A stretch of DNA of 64,000 nt from Rhodospirillales bacterium. Its GTDB lineage: Bacteria > Pseudomonadota > Alphaproteobacteria > ATCC43930 > CGMCC-115725. The translations under genes and the position numbers were made by a program. The notes below the pieces were generated by a model. It was not told the DNA's origin. It made no database searches and worked only from the letters and a program-made list of their open reading frames with translations. The first letter of the stretch is position 1. Each line of letters opens with the position of its first letter. Positions 35,815 through 44,528 of this stretch are shown piece after piece. The stretch is taken from contig DAHUYF010000087.1 in NCBI GenBank assembly GCA_027315365.1, positions 44,605 to 108,604 of the forward strand. Direction: 5' to 3'.

Positions 35815-38800
35815 CGGCGCTGTCCAGAGTTTCCAGCGCCGCCATGTAGCGCGCGAACTCGAATTCCTTCACCAGCGCGCGCATATGCGCAACGAAGGCG
35901 TGGCAGGCGGAATCCTCGCTTTCGATCTCGTCGAGCTTCGCCTGGATGCCGCGGACATAGCCGATGCGGCCGAGCCGGCGCAGTTCGGCGATGTGGTGCG
36001 GCGCGATCTCGGCGCGCGCGAACGGCTCCGCCGCCGGCGCCGGCGACGCCGGATCATAAGCCCAGTCGATCCGCCGCAGCCGCGCCAGGCTTTCGAGGAA
36101 GAGCTGAACGTCGATCGGCTTCACCATGAAGTCGTCATAGAGCACCTCCGCGCGGCGGTCGGGCTCGACGGGACTGGCCGAGATCATGATGATGGTCGTC
36201 GCGTCGTGGCCGAGCTGGCGCAGCGCCCGGGCCACCGACCAGCCGTCCAGCCCGGGCATCGAGATGTCGAGCAGCACCACGTCCGGCCGGTGCGTCTCGG
36301 CGAGGCGCACGGAGGCCGGGCCGTCCGGCGCTTCCAGCAGCGAAAAGCCCAGCGGCACCAGGATCTCGCGCATGAGCTGCCGGTGCACGGGGTCGTCGTC
36401 GCCGACCAGCACCGTCAGGCGCCGCCCGGCATAGCCGCGGATCGACGCCGGCGCCGGCGGGGCGAGCCGCGGCCGGGCGATCTCGGCCAGCAGCAGCTTG
36501 ATCCGGAACACGCTGCCCTTGCCGGGGGTGCTGGCGACCGAGATGTCGCCGCCCATGATCTCGGTCAGCAGCTTGCTGATGGTGAGGCCGAGGCCCATGC
36601 CCGGCCGGACCTGCCCCCCAGGCAGCTCGATGCGCTCGAAAGGCTCGAAGATGCGCCGGAGATCCTCCGCGCGGATGCCGATGCCGGTATCCTCGACCTC
36701 GATCTCCGCGGTCTGGCTGCGGTAGCGCAGCCGCAGCGTGACGCTGCCGCTTTCGGTGAACTTGATCGCGTTCGACAGGAGGTTGATCAGTACCTGACGC
36801 AGCCGCTTGGGATCGGTGTGCACCGCTGCCGGCAGTCGCGGCGGCCGCTCGAACAGGAACTCGATGCCCTTTGCCACCGCCTGGAGACGGAACATGTCGA
36901 CGATCTGATCGAGGAACTCGGCGATGCGGACTTCCTCGTAATGGAGCCGCAGCCGCCCGCCCTCGATCTTCGAGATATCGAGTAGGCCTTCGATAAGCCC
37001 TGCCAGATGCTCGCCGCTGCGCCGGATCACCGTGATCGCATCGCGGCGGTGCGTCGGGATTGCGGCGTCGCGCTCGAGCAGCTGGGCGTAGCCCAGCACG
37101 GCATTGAGCGGCGTGCGCAGCTCGTGGCTGAGGCCGACGACGTAGCGGCTCTTGGCGAGGTTTGCCGCCTCCGCGGCCTCCTTGGCCCGCTGCAGCTGCG
37201 CGTCGGTGCGCTTGTGTGCGGCGATCTCGCGCATCAGCAGCGTCGTCTGCCGGCGCGACTCTTCCTCGGCGACCTTGCGACTCTCCTGCGTCAGCACGAA
37301 GAGCCAGGCGGCGATCCCCGCGATGATCAGCAGCAGGAAGAAGATTTTCCAGAACGCCGCGCGGACGACGGCGTTCGACAGGTCCGAGCTCGGCGCGATC
37401 TGCAGGTAGATGACCGCGAGCGTCATGCCGATCATCGATCCCAGCAGCAGCAGCAGCCCCAGATATTGGCCCAGCCGCGAATCGACCCGTGCGACGAGCG
37501 GCGCCGGCAGCAGCGCGCCGATCAGCGCCGCGAGCTGGGAGGACAGTCGGCCGCGGGGCTTGCAGAGATCGTGGCAGCGGGAATCGAGCGAGCAGCAGAG
37601 CGAGCAGATCGGTCCGCCATAGGCCGGGCAGAAAGCCATGTCCTCCGGCTCGAACGAGTTCTCGCAGATGCAGCAGCGGACGGTCGTCTCGCCGGCCCAG
37701 CTGCGGCGCGGCTTGCGGGCGATGTAGTACCTGCCGCCGCTGGCGTAGGCGATGACCGGCGCGGCGACGAAGGCCACGGACAGCGCCACGAACGGCGTCA
37801 TCGCCCTTGCCGTCGCGCCGAAAAGGCCGGCAAACGCCATTGCCGCCGCCAGGCTCGCCAGCAGCATGGATCCCACGCCCACCGGATTGATGTCGTAGAG
37901 ATGCGCGCGCTTGAACTCGATATAGGGCGGGCTCAGGCCCAGCGGCTTGTTGATCGCGAGATCGGCGACCAGCGCGCCGACCCAGGCGGCGGCGATCGCG
38001 GAATAGAGCGCGAGGATCCGTTCGAGCGCGGCATAGACGCCGAGCTCGATCAGCAGCAGGGCGATGGTGACGTTGAAGACCAGCCAGACGACGCGGCCGG
38101 GATGACGATGCGTCAGGCGCGAAAAGAAGTTCGACCACGCGATCGAGCCGGCATAGGAATTCGTCACGTTGATCTTGAGCTGCGACAGGACGACGAAGAG
38201 TCCGGCGAGCATGGCCGCGGCGGACGGCGAGGAGATCATGTACTGGAATGCGACCGCATACATCTCGGTCGGCTGCGCCGCCTTGTCCAGCGCCACCCCG
38301 TGCTCGTGCGCGAGATAGGCCAGGAACGAACCCGCCAGCAGCTTGAGCGTGCCCAGCACGATCCAGCCCGGTCCGGCCGAGAGCAGCGCGCTCCACCGCC
38401 CCAACCGGTTGGCGGCGCGTTCGGGCGGCAGGAAGCGCAAGAAATCGACCTGCTCGCCGATCTGCGCGATCAGCGACAGCACGACCGAGGCGGCGGCGCC
38501 GAACAGCGTCAGGTCGAAGCCCGCCGTCCCCCGTTCCGCCCGACCGGCGAATCCGGTCCATCCCTGGAACGACGGCGCGCTGTAAACCGCGATGAAGACG
38601 AAGGGCAGGATATGCAGCACCGCCCAGACCGGCTGCGTCCACAGCTGAAACCGGCTGATGAAGGTGATGCCGTGGGTCACCAGCGGAATGACGACCAGGG
38701 CGCTCGCCACATACCCCACGGCGAGCGGCACGCCGAAGCACTTCTCGAGTGCCATCGACATGATGACCGCTTCGATGGCGAAGAAGATGAAGGTGAAGGA

Positions 38801-39169
38801 GGCGTAGATCAGCGAGGTGATGGTCGAGCCGATATAGCCGAATCCCGCACCGCGGGTAAGCAGGTCGATGTCGACGCCGTATTTCGCCGCGTAATAGCCG
38901 ATGGGTAGGCCGGTGGCGAAGATCAGCACGCCCACCGCCAGGATCGCCGCCACGGCATTGGTGAAGCCGCAGCTCAGCGTGATGGTGCCGCCGATGGCTT
39001 CGAGCGCCAGGAACGAGATCGCGCCCAGCGCGGTGTTGCCGACGCGCAGCGACGACCAGCGCCGCGCCGTCTTGGCGGTGAAGCGCAGCGCGTAATCCTC
39101 CAGGGTCTGGTTGGCGACCCACTGGTTGTATTCGCGCCGCACGCGAAGGATTCTCTGCCGCGCCGCCAT
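35807..39169 (-). CDS. NCS1 transporter-hybrid histidine kinase fusion
   Basis: A 1120-residue membrane sensor. Residues about 15-475 form a full NCS1-type transporter (NQTLEDYALRF near 20, LLTRGAGFGYIGS near 103-115, about 12 helices). Residues 499-536 are a cysteine-rich segment with nine Cys. Two more helices follow (about 566-591 and 606-626). Then come HisKA with His682 (GLSHELRTPLN), an HATPase domain with N-box NLLSNAIKF, DTGIGI and GMGLGL, a receiver with Asp968 (VVLLDISMPGLDGW), and an 80-residue C-terminal domain. ATG 39169 has GGAGG upstream; a TTG at 39199 is less likely. Its place opposite urtABCDE-fmdAB suggests it senses urea, an amide or a purine breakdown product. It is analogous to CbrA, whose sensor half is an SSS-family transporter. 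Confidence 0.93.
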   Translation of the reverse strand: MAARQRILRVRREYNQWVANQTLEDYALRFTAKTARRWSSLRVGNTALGAISFLALEAIGGTITLSCGFTNAVAAILAVGVLIFATGLPIGYYAAKYGVDIDLLTRGAGFGYIGSTITSLIYASFTFIFFAIEAVIMSMALEKCFGVPLAVGYVASALVVIPLVTHGITFISRFQLWTQPVWAVLHILPFVFIAVYSAPSFQGWTGFAGRAERGTAGFDLTLFGAAASVVLSLIAQIGEQVDFLRFLPPERAANRLGRWSALLSAGPGWIVLGTLKLLAGSFLAYLAHEHGVALDKAAQPTEMYAVAFQYMISSPSAAAMLAGLFVVLSQLKINVTNSYAGSIAWSNFFSRLTHRHPGRVVWLVFNVTIALLLIELGVYAALERILALYSAIAAAWVGALVADLAINKPLGLSPPYIEFKRAHLYDINPVGVGSMLLASLAAAMAFAGLFGATARAMTPFVALSVAFVAAPVIAYASGGRYYIARKPRRSWAGETTVRCCICENSFEPEDMAFCPAYGGPICSLCCSLDSRCHDLCKPRGRLSSQLAALIGALLPAPLVARVDSRLGQYLGLLLLLGSMIGMTLAVIYLQIAPSSDLSNAVVRAAFWKIFFLLLIIAGIAAWLFVLTQESRKVAEEESRRQTTLLMREIAAHKRTDAQLQRAKEAAEAANLAKSRYVVGLSHELRTPLNAVLGYAQLLERDAAIPTHRRDAITVIRRSGEHLAGLIEGLLDISKIEGGRLRLHYEEVRIAEFLDQIVDMFRLQAVAKGIEFLFERPPRLPAAVHTDPKRLRQVLINLLSNAIKFTESGSVTLRLRYRSQTAEIEVEDTGIGIRAEDLRRIFEPFERIELPGGQVRPGMGLGLTISKLLTEIMGGDISVASTPGKGSVFRIKLLLAEIARPRLAPPAPASIRGYAGRRLTVLVGDDDPVHRQLMREILVPLGFSLLEAPDGPASVRLAETHRPDVVLLDISMPGLDGWSVARALRQLGHDATTIIMISASPVEPDRRAEVLYDDFMVKPIDVQLFLESLARLRRIDWAYDPASPAPAAEPFARAEIAPHHIAELRRLGRIGYVRGIQAKLDEIESEDSACHAFVAHMRALVKEFEFARYMAALETLDSADA

Positions 39170-39624
39170 CCTCGCTCGGCCCTCCGGGGCTAGGGACAAG
39201 CCCCCGTTACTCTATGGTGCGACGCAGCAGAGATGCAAGCCGCACGACGTCCGGGCCGCGCCGCCCCGCGCGGCGGCGCCGGCGGCTCGCGGCGGCGGCG
39301 CGATGCCGGGCCTCTGGGAGCGCGGAGAAGCCCTCGCAGGTGGCCGCGCACAGGCCGCGTCTGAATAAATTAATCTATTGATATATATGGGTGAACGACA
39401 ACTTCAGTGCGCCGGTCAGAGGCGGCCGAACGGCCCCGCGCAAGCCGCGGCGACTCCTTCGACCGAGGCCCTAAAGCCTAGGGGCTGCGGCGGCGGTCCG
39501 ATATACGTCATTCGACGCATACGTCGATTGCCGTATGCGTCGATCGACGTATTGTTGCGGCGCACAAAAATCATGACGATCCCTGCGTCAGGCCGCACCA
39601 GGCTCGCAAAACCAGGGGGACTCA
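39170..39624. promoter_or_regulatory. divergent promoter region between sensor kinase and urt-fmd operon
   Basis: This 455-bp region holds no convincing gene. It has an AT-rich patch near 39362-39395 that stands out in this genome and could hold the kinase promoter, and nested inverted repeats at 39503-39552. I did not find a convincing sigma-54 -24/-12 pair. The urtA ATG is preceded by AGGGGGA. Confidence 0.6.
39503..39552. promoter_or_regulatory. nested inverted repeats, candidate operator for LuxR-type regulator
   Basis: An 11-bp perfect inverted repeat (39513-39523 and 39532-39542, CGACGCATACG and its complement, 8-bp spacer) lies inside a 7-bp one (39503-39509 ATACGTC and 39546-39552 GACGTAT). 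TACGTC appears again at 39520-39525, giving several half-sites in 50 bp. The block ends 72 bp before the urtA start, a suitable distance for an activator. Confidence 0.65.
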
Positions 39625-40887
39625 ATGACGTCACGCGATCACCGTACCCAGCTTCACTCGGCCACGCGGCGCAAGCTGCTGATCGGCATGGCGGCCGTGC
39701 CGACGGCGGCGCTGCTGTCGCGTGTCGCCCGCGCCGCGGGGCCCGCCACCGCCGCCGTCAACACCACCGGCCTCGCCGTCACCGACGACACCGTCACCGT
39801 CGGCATCCTGCATTCCGTCACCGGCACCATGGCGATCAGCGAGACGGGCTCGGTCGAGGCGGAGAAGCTGGCGATCGACCAGATCAACAAATCGGGCGGC
39901 GTGCTCGGCCGCCAGATCAAGTTCATCCAGGAGGACGGCGCCAGCGACTGGCCGACCTTCGCCGAGAAGGCGCGCAAGCTGCTGGTCAACGACAAGGTGG
40001 CGTCGGTGTTCGGCTGCTGGACCTCCGCCTCGCGCAAGGCGGTGCTGCCGGTCTTCGAGCAGTATGACGGCATCCTCTATTACCCGACCTTCTACGAGGG
40101 GCTGGAGCAGTCCAAGAACGTCTTCTACGAGGGCCAGGAGGCGACGCAGCAGATCATCGCCGGGCTCAACTGGATCGTGAAGGAAAAGGGCGCCAAGAGC
40201 TTCTACCTGCTGGGCTCCGATTACATCTGGCCGCGCACCTCCAACAAGATCGCGCGCAAGCACATCGAGAACTTCCTCAAGCTCCAGGTGGTCGGCGAGG
40301 AGTACTTCCCGCTCGGCAGCACCGAATTCAATTCGGTGATCAACAAGATCAAGCTGAAGAAGCCCGACGTGATCTACGCCATCATCGTCGGCGGCAGCAA
40401 CGTCGCGTTCTACAAGCAGCTCAGGGCGGCCGGCATCGATCTCGTCAACAAGCAGAATCTGCTGACGATCTCGGTCACCGAGGACGAGATCCTAGGCATC
40501 GGCGGCGAGAACATCGTCGGCGCCTATGCCGCGATGAAGTACTTCCAGAGCCTCGACAACCCCACCAACAAGGCGTTCGTCAAGGCCTTCAAGGATATGT
40601 GGGGCCAGAAGAGCGTCATCGGCGACGTGACGCAGGCCGCCTATGAAGGTCCGTGGCTGTGGAAGCTCGCGGTGGAGAAGGCCGGGAGCTTCGACACCGA
40701 CAAGGTCATCGCCGCCTCGCCCGGCATCGAGTTGAACGCGCCAGAAGGCACGGTGCGCATCCACGAGAACCATCACCTGTGGAGCAAAACGCGCATCGGC
40801 CGCGCCCGCGCCGACGGGCAGTACGACGTGATCTACGAGACCGCCGAACTGGTCGAGCCCAATCCCTTCCCCAAGGGCTACCAGTAA
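39625..40887 (+). CDS. urtA: urea/amide ABC transporter substrate-binding protein
   Basis: A 420-residue periplasmic binding protein of the UrtA/FmdD type. The N-terminus has a twin-arginine signal (TRRKLLIG) ending in an Ala-rich cleavage region (ARAAG), so it is probably exported by Tat. The mature part has TVTVGILHSVTGTMAISE, ASVFGCWTSASRKAVLPVFE, GILYYPTFYEGLEQSKNVFY and NHHLWSKTRIGRARADGQYD, all characteristic of UrtA. Homologues include FmdD of Methylophilus, tied to short-chain amides and urea. It is first in the operon, and a strong hairpin follows the stop. Confidence 0.93.
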   Translation: MTSRDHRTQLHSATRRKLLIGMAAVPTAALLSRVARAAGPATAAVNTTGLAVTDDTVTVGILHSVTGTMAISETGSVEAEKLAIDQINKSGGVLGRQIKFIQEDGASDWPTFAEKARKLLVNDKVASVFGCWTSASRKAVLPVFEQYDGILYYPTFYEGLEQSKNVFYEGQEATQQIIAGLNWIVKEKGAKSFYLLGSDYIWPRTSNKIARKHIENFLKLQVVGEEYFPLGSTEFNSVINKIKLKKPDVIYAIIVGGSNVAFYKQLRAAGIDLVNKQNLLTISVTEDEILGIGGENIVGAYAAMKYFQSLDNPTNKAFVKAFKDMWGQKSVIGDVTQAAYEGPWLWKLAVEKAGSFDTDKVIAASPGIELNAPEGTVRIHENHHLWSKTRIGRARADGQYDVIYETAELVEPNPFPKGYQ

Positions 40888-40895
40888 GTCCGGTG

Positions 40896-40929
40896 CCGGG
40901 GGACCGCGCCGCGCGGCGCGGCTCCCCGG
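40896..40929 (+). promoter_or_regulatory. intercistronic hairpin between urtA and urtB
   Basis: A 16-bp stem with two mismatches and a 2-nt loop (arms 40896-40911 and 40914-40929), starting 8 bp after the urtA stop. No T-run follows, so it is probably an mRNA-stabilising or partial-attenuation element that keeps binding-protein levels above permease levels. Confidence 0.65.
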
Positions 40930-40950
40930 GTTCTTCTCTCGCGGAGCGGC

Positions 40951-41877
40951 ATGATGCTGGGATATTCCTTCGGCGAGCTTGGCTCGATCTTCGCGATGCA
41001 GGCCTTTGCCGGCCTCATCTTGTTCTCGGTCTTCGTGCTGATGGCGCTCGGGCTGGCGATCATCTTCGGCCAGATGGGCGTCATCAACATGGCGCATGGC
41101 GAGTTCATGATCCTTGGCGCCTACATGACCTATCTGTGCTCGCATTTGTTCAGCGCTTATCTGCCGGGCCTCTATTCCATCTATTTCTTCGTCGCCATGA
41201 TCGTCGCCTTCATTGCCTCAGGCGCGCTCGGCCTGCTGGTCGAGTGGGGGCTCATCCGCCATCTCTACCGGCGGCCGCTCGACACGCTGCTGGCGACCTG
41301 GGGGCTCAGCCTCTTCCTGCAGCAGGCCTACCGCTCGACCTTCGGCGCCCGCGAGGTTGGCGTCGAGTTGCCGAACTGGATGATGGGGTCGACCAACCTC
41401 AGCGACACCATCCAGATCCCGATCAACGGCATTTTCGTGATGGTGTTGACTCTGCTCATCACGCTCGCGGTCTACCTGCTGATCTACCGTTCACGCTGGG
41501 GCTGCCAGGTGCGCGCCGTGGTGCAGAACCGGACGATGGCCGGCGCGGTAGGCATCAACACCGAGAAGGTCGACCGCTACACTTTTGGCATCGGCTGCGG
41601 CATCGCCGGGATTGCAGGCAGCGCCTTCACCATGATCGGCTCGACAGGGCCGACCGCCGGCCAGCTCTACATCGTCGACACCTTCCTCGTGGTAGTGTTC
41701 GGCGGCGCGCAGAGCCTGCTCGGCACCATCGCCTCCGCGTTCACCATCTCGCAGGCGCAGTCGACCATGGAGTTCTTCCTGAGCGGCTCGATGGCCAAGG
41801 TGCTGGCGCTGCTGGCGGTGGTCGGCATCCTGATGCTGCGGCCGCAGGGCCTCTTTGTCCTCAAGGTCCGGCGCTAA
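40951..41877 (+). CDS. urtB: urea/amide ABC transporter permease UrtB
   Basis: A 308-residue LivH-type permease with about eight helices (AGLILFSVFVLMALGLAIIFGQ; GVINMAHGEFMILGAYMTYL). RSRWGCQVRAVVQNRTMAGAVGIN is the cytoplasmic coupling loop that contacts the ATPases. QAYRSTFGAREVGVELPNW matches UrtB proteins rather than amino-acid LivH. It pairs with UrtC. Confidence 0.93.
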   Translation: MMLGYSFGELGSIFAMQAFAGLILFSVFVLMALGLAIIFGQMGVINMAHGEFMILGAYMTYLCSHLFSAYLPGLYSIYFFVAMIVAFIASGALGLLVEWGLIRHLYRRPLDTLLATWGLSLFLQQAYRSTFGAREVGVELPNWMMGSTNLSDTIQIPINGIFVMVLTLLITLAVYLLIYRSRWGCQVRAVVQNRTMAGAVGINTEKVDRYTFGIGCGIAGIAGSAFTMIGSTGPTAGQLYIVDTFLVVVFGGAQSLLGTIASAFTISQAQSTMEFFLSGSMAKVLALLAVVGILMLRPQGLFVLKVRR

Positions 41878-41887
41878 GGAGAAACCG

Positions 41888-43027
41888 ATGACCGGCACCG
41901 CGTTCCTCAACCGCAAAGACCTTATCGGCCTGCTGCTGCTCGGGCTGCTGATCGTGGTGGTGCTGCCGCTGGCCTTCGACATCTTCCGGCTCAACCTCAT
42001 CGGCAAGTACCTGACCTATGCCTTCGTGGCATTGGGCCTGGTACTGTGCTGGGGCGACGCCGGCATCCTCAGTCTCGGGCAGGGGGTGTTCTTCGGCCTC
42101 GGCGGCTACTGCATGGCCATGTTCCTCAAACTCGAGGCATCGAGCCCCGAGGCGACCAAGATCCAGTCGACGCCGGGCATCCCGGACTTCATGGACTGGA
42201 ACCAGATCACCGCGCTGCCCTTGTTCTGGCGGCCGTTCCACAGCCTGACCTTCACGCTTGTCGCGATCATCGCCGTGCCGGTGCTCGTTACCTTCATCAT
42301 CGGCCTCGCCATGTTCAAGCGGCGGGTGGGCGGCGTCTATTTCGCCATCATCACCCAGGCGATCGCCGCCATCCTCACCATCCTCATCGTCGGCCAGCAG
42401 GGCTTCACCGGCGGCATCAATGGCATCACCGACCTGCGCACGCTCAAAGGCTGGGACATCCGCACCGACCACGCAAAATATGTGCTCTACTTTATCAATG
42501 CTTCGCTGCTGCTCGGCAGCATCGTGCTCTGCCAGTACGTGCGGCACACCAAGCTCGGCCGCATCCTGGTAGCGATGCGCGAGAGGGAGGACCGCGTCCG
42601 CTTCTCGGGCTACGACGTCGCGAACTTCAAGATCTTCGTCTTCTGCTTCGCCGCGGCGCTGGCGGCGGTGGGCGGCGCGATGTTCACGCTGCAGGTGGGC
42701 TTCATGTCGCCTTCCTTCGTCGGCATCGTGCCGTCGGTCGAGCTGGTCATATACTGCGCCGTGGGCGGCAGGCTGTCGCTGCTTGGCGCAGTCTACGGCA
42801 CGCTCCTCGTCAACGCCGCCAAGACGATGTTCTCCGAGGATTTCCCGCAGCTCTGGCTTTTCGCCATGGGCGCGCTCTTCATCGGCGTGGTGCTCGCCTT
42901 CCCCGACGGGCTGGCCGGCATTTACCAGTCCTATGTCGAGCCCCATGTCGAACGCCTCCTGGCGCTGCTCCCCGGCCGGTCGGGTCCCGGGATGGCAGCG
43001 GCCGCGCCGGCGTCGCGGCCGGAATAG
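41888..43027 (+). CDS. urtC: urea/amide ABC transporter permease UrtC
   Basis: A 379-residue LivM-type permease from ATG 41888, 10 bp after urtB. GDAGILSLGQGVFFGLGGYCMAMF and GQQGFTGGINGITDL are typical of UrtC, and AMREREDRVRFSGYDVANFKIFVF is the coupling-loop region. The length agrees with UrtC, which has a periplasmic insertion that LivM lacks (EASSPEATKIQSTPGIPDFM). A weak GGAGAAACC ribosome site precedes it. Confidence 0.93.
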   Translation: MTGTAFLNRKDLIGLLLLGLLIVVVLPLAFDIFRLNLIGKYLTYAFVALGLVLCWGDAGILSLGQGVFFGLGGYCMAMFLKLEASSPEATKIQSTPGIPDFMDWNQITALPLFWRPFHSLTFTLVAIIAVPVLVTFIIGLAMFKRRVGGVYFAIITQAIAAILTILIVGQQGFTGGINGITDLRTLKGWDIRTDHAKYVLYFINASLLLGSIVLCQYVRHTKLGRILVAMREREDRVRFSGYDVANFKIFVFCFAAALAAVGGAMFTLQVGFMSPSFVGIVPSVELVIYCAVGGRLSLLGAVYGTLLVNAAKTMFSEDFPQLWLFAMGALFIGVVLAFPDGLAGIYQSYVEPHVERLLALLPGRSGPGMAAAAPASRPE

Positions 43028-43040
43028 GGGAGGTCGAATC

Positions 43041-43787
43041 ATGGCGTCCAACACCGACTTCCTTCTCGCGGTCGAGAATCTCACGGTCTCCTTCGACGGC
43101 TTCAAGGCGGTCGACGATCTCTCCTTCTACGTCGACGAGAACGAGATCCGCGTAATCATCGGCCCGAACGGCGCCGGCAAGACCACGGTGCTCGACCTCA
43201 TCTGTGGCCGCACCAGGGCGACCGGCGGCTCGATCCGCTTCCACAACCGGGAGATCACCGCGCTCAAGGAGCACGAGATCGTGCGCGCCGGCATCGGCCG
43301 AAAATTCCAGAACCCGTCGATCTACGAGGATCTCACCGTCTTCGAGAATCTGGAAATCTCCTATCCGCGCGGCCGGACGGTCCTCGGCTCGCTCGCCTTC
43401 AAGCGCGACGCAGAGGTGCGCGACCGCGTCCAGCAGGTGGCGGAGACCATCTTCCTCGCCCCCCAGCTCGCGACGCGGGCCGAATATCTCAGCCACGGCC
43501 AGAAGCAATGGCTCGAGATCGGCATGCTGCTGATCCAGGACCCCGAGCTGCTCATGCTAGACGAGCCGGTCGCCGGCATGAGCGTCGCCGAGCGCAAGAA
43601 GACGGCGGAGCTGCTGCACCAGATCATCCGCGACCGTTCGGTGATCGTCATCGAGCACGATATGAAGTTCGTCGAGGACATCGCCCACAAGGTGACGGTG
43701 CTGCACCAGGGGAAGATTCTTTCGGAGGGTCCCATGGCCCAGGTCAAGGCCGACCCCAAAGTCATCGAGGTCTATCTCGGCCATTGA
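43041..43787 (+). CDS. urtD: urea/amide ABC transporter ATPase UrtD
   Basis: A 248-residue LivG-type ATPase with Walker A GPNGAGKTT, Walker B LMLDEPVAGMS and the signature region YLSHGQKQWLEIGMLL, where SHGQK replaces SGGQ as is usual in this subfamily. GRKFQNPSIYEDLTVFENLEIS is the Q-loop region. It starts 13 bp after urtC with a GGGGAGG site. It forms the ATPase pair with UrtE. Confidence 0.94.
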   Translation: MASNTDFLLAVENLTVSFDGFKAVDDLSFYVDENEIRVIIGPNGAGKTTVLDLICGRTRATGGSIRFHNREITALKEHEIVRAGIGRKFQNPSIYEDLTVFENLEISYPRGRTVLGSLAFKRDAEVRDRVQQVAETIFLAPQLATRAEYLSHGQKQWLEIGMLLIQDPELLMLDEPVAGMSVAERKKTAELLHQIIRDRSVIVIEHDMKFVEDIAHKVTVLHQGKILSEGPMAQVKADPKVIEVYLGH

Positions 43788-43797
43788 GGGGGTGATG

Positions 43798-44487
43798 ATG
43801 CTGAGCGTTGCCGATATCAGGGTCGCCTACGGTCAAAGCGAGGTTCTGCACGGCCTCAACTTCGCCGTCGCCTCCAGCGAGATCGTCGCCATCATGGGGC
43901 GCAACGGCATGGGCAAGACCACGCTCATGAAGTCGCTGATGGGCATCGTGCCCACCAAGAGCGGCGCGGTCCGCGTCGGCGAGGCCGAGATCACGAGTCT
44001 CAGGAGCTACGAGCGTGTGGCCAAGGGCATGAGCTACGTGCCGCAGGGCCGCATGATCTTCTCGACCATGACGGTGGAGGAGAACATCGAGACCGGCCTG
44101 TTCGCCTCGGGCGACGCCAAGGTGCCGGGCGACATCTATGAGCTCTTCCCGGTTCTGCTGGAGATGAAGGGGCGGCGCGGCGGCAATCTGTCGGGCGGCC
44201 AGCAGCAGCAGCTCGCGATCGCCCGCGCGCTGGCGACGCGGCCCAAGGTGCTGCTGCTCGACGAGCCGACCGAGGGCATCCAGCCCTCGATCATCCGCGA
44301 GATGGCGCGCACGCTGAAGCGCATCCGCGACCAGCGTGGCCTCAGCATTCTCGTCTCCGAGCAGGTTCTGAGCTTCGCCCTCGACATCGCCGACCGCATC
44401 CTCGTGCTGGAAAACGGCGAGATCGTGCACGAAGACAAGCGCGCCAATGTCGACGAGGCCGCCATCGCCAAGTTTCTCTCCGTCTAG
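43798..44487 (+). CDS. urtE: urea/amide ABC transporter ATPase UrtE
   Basis: A 229-residue LivF-type ATPase: Walker A GRNGMGKTT, signature LSGGQQQQLAIARAL, Walker B LLLDEPTEGIQPS. YVPQGRMIFSTMTVEENIETG is the Q-loop. GTG-ATG-ATG at 43792-43800 gives three possible starts; the third is best spaced from GAGGGGG. It lies 10 bp after urtD. Confidence 0.94.
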   Translation: MLSVADIRVAYGQSEVLHGLNFAVASSEIVAIMGRNGMGKTTLMKSLMGIVPTKSGAVRVGEAEITSLRSYERVAKGMSYVPQGRMIFSTMTVEENIETGLFASGDAKVPGDIYELFPVLLEMKGRRGGNLSGGQQQQLAIARALATRPKVLLLDEPTEGIQPSIIREMARTLKRIRDQRGLSILVSEQVLSFALDIADRILVLENGEIVHEDKRANVDEAAIAKFLSV

Positions 44488-44528
44488 TGCCGCAGGTTCA
44501 TTTTTAGAGCAGAAGGAAGGGGGTAGAG

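Noticed and set aside
37007..38908. Open frame of about 630 codons antisense to the sensor kinase
   Set aside because: Composition is Arg/Asp/Gln-rich with no domain; the opposite strand carries a clear transporter-kinase gene.
39503..39552. Clustered inverted repeats considered as a CRISPR-like array
   Set aside because: The units are overlapping palindromes without regular spacers or repeat length, and no cas gene is nearby.
39625..44487. Calling the urt cluster proof of urea use through urease
   Set aside because: No urease, urea carboxylase or allophanate hydrolase gene is in the window; the adjacent amidase points at least as much to amides.
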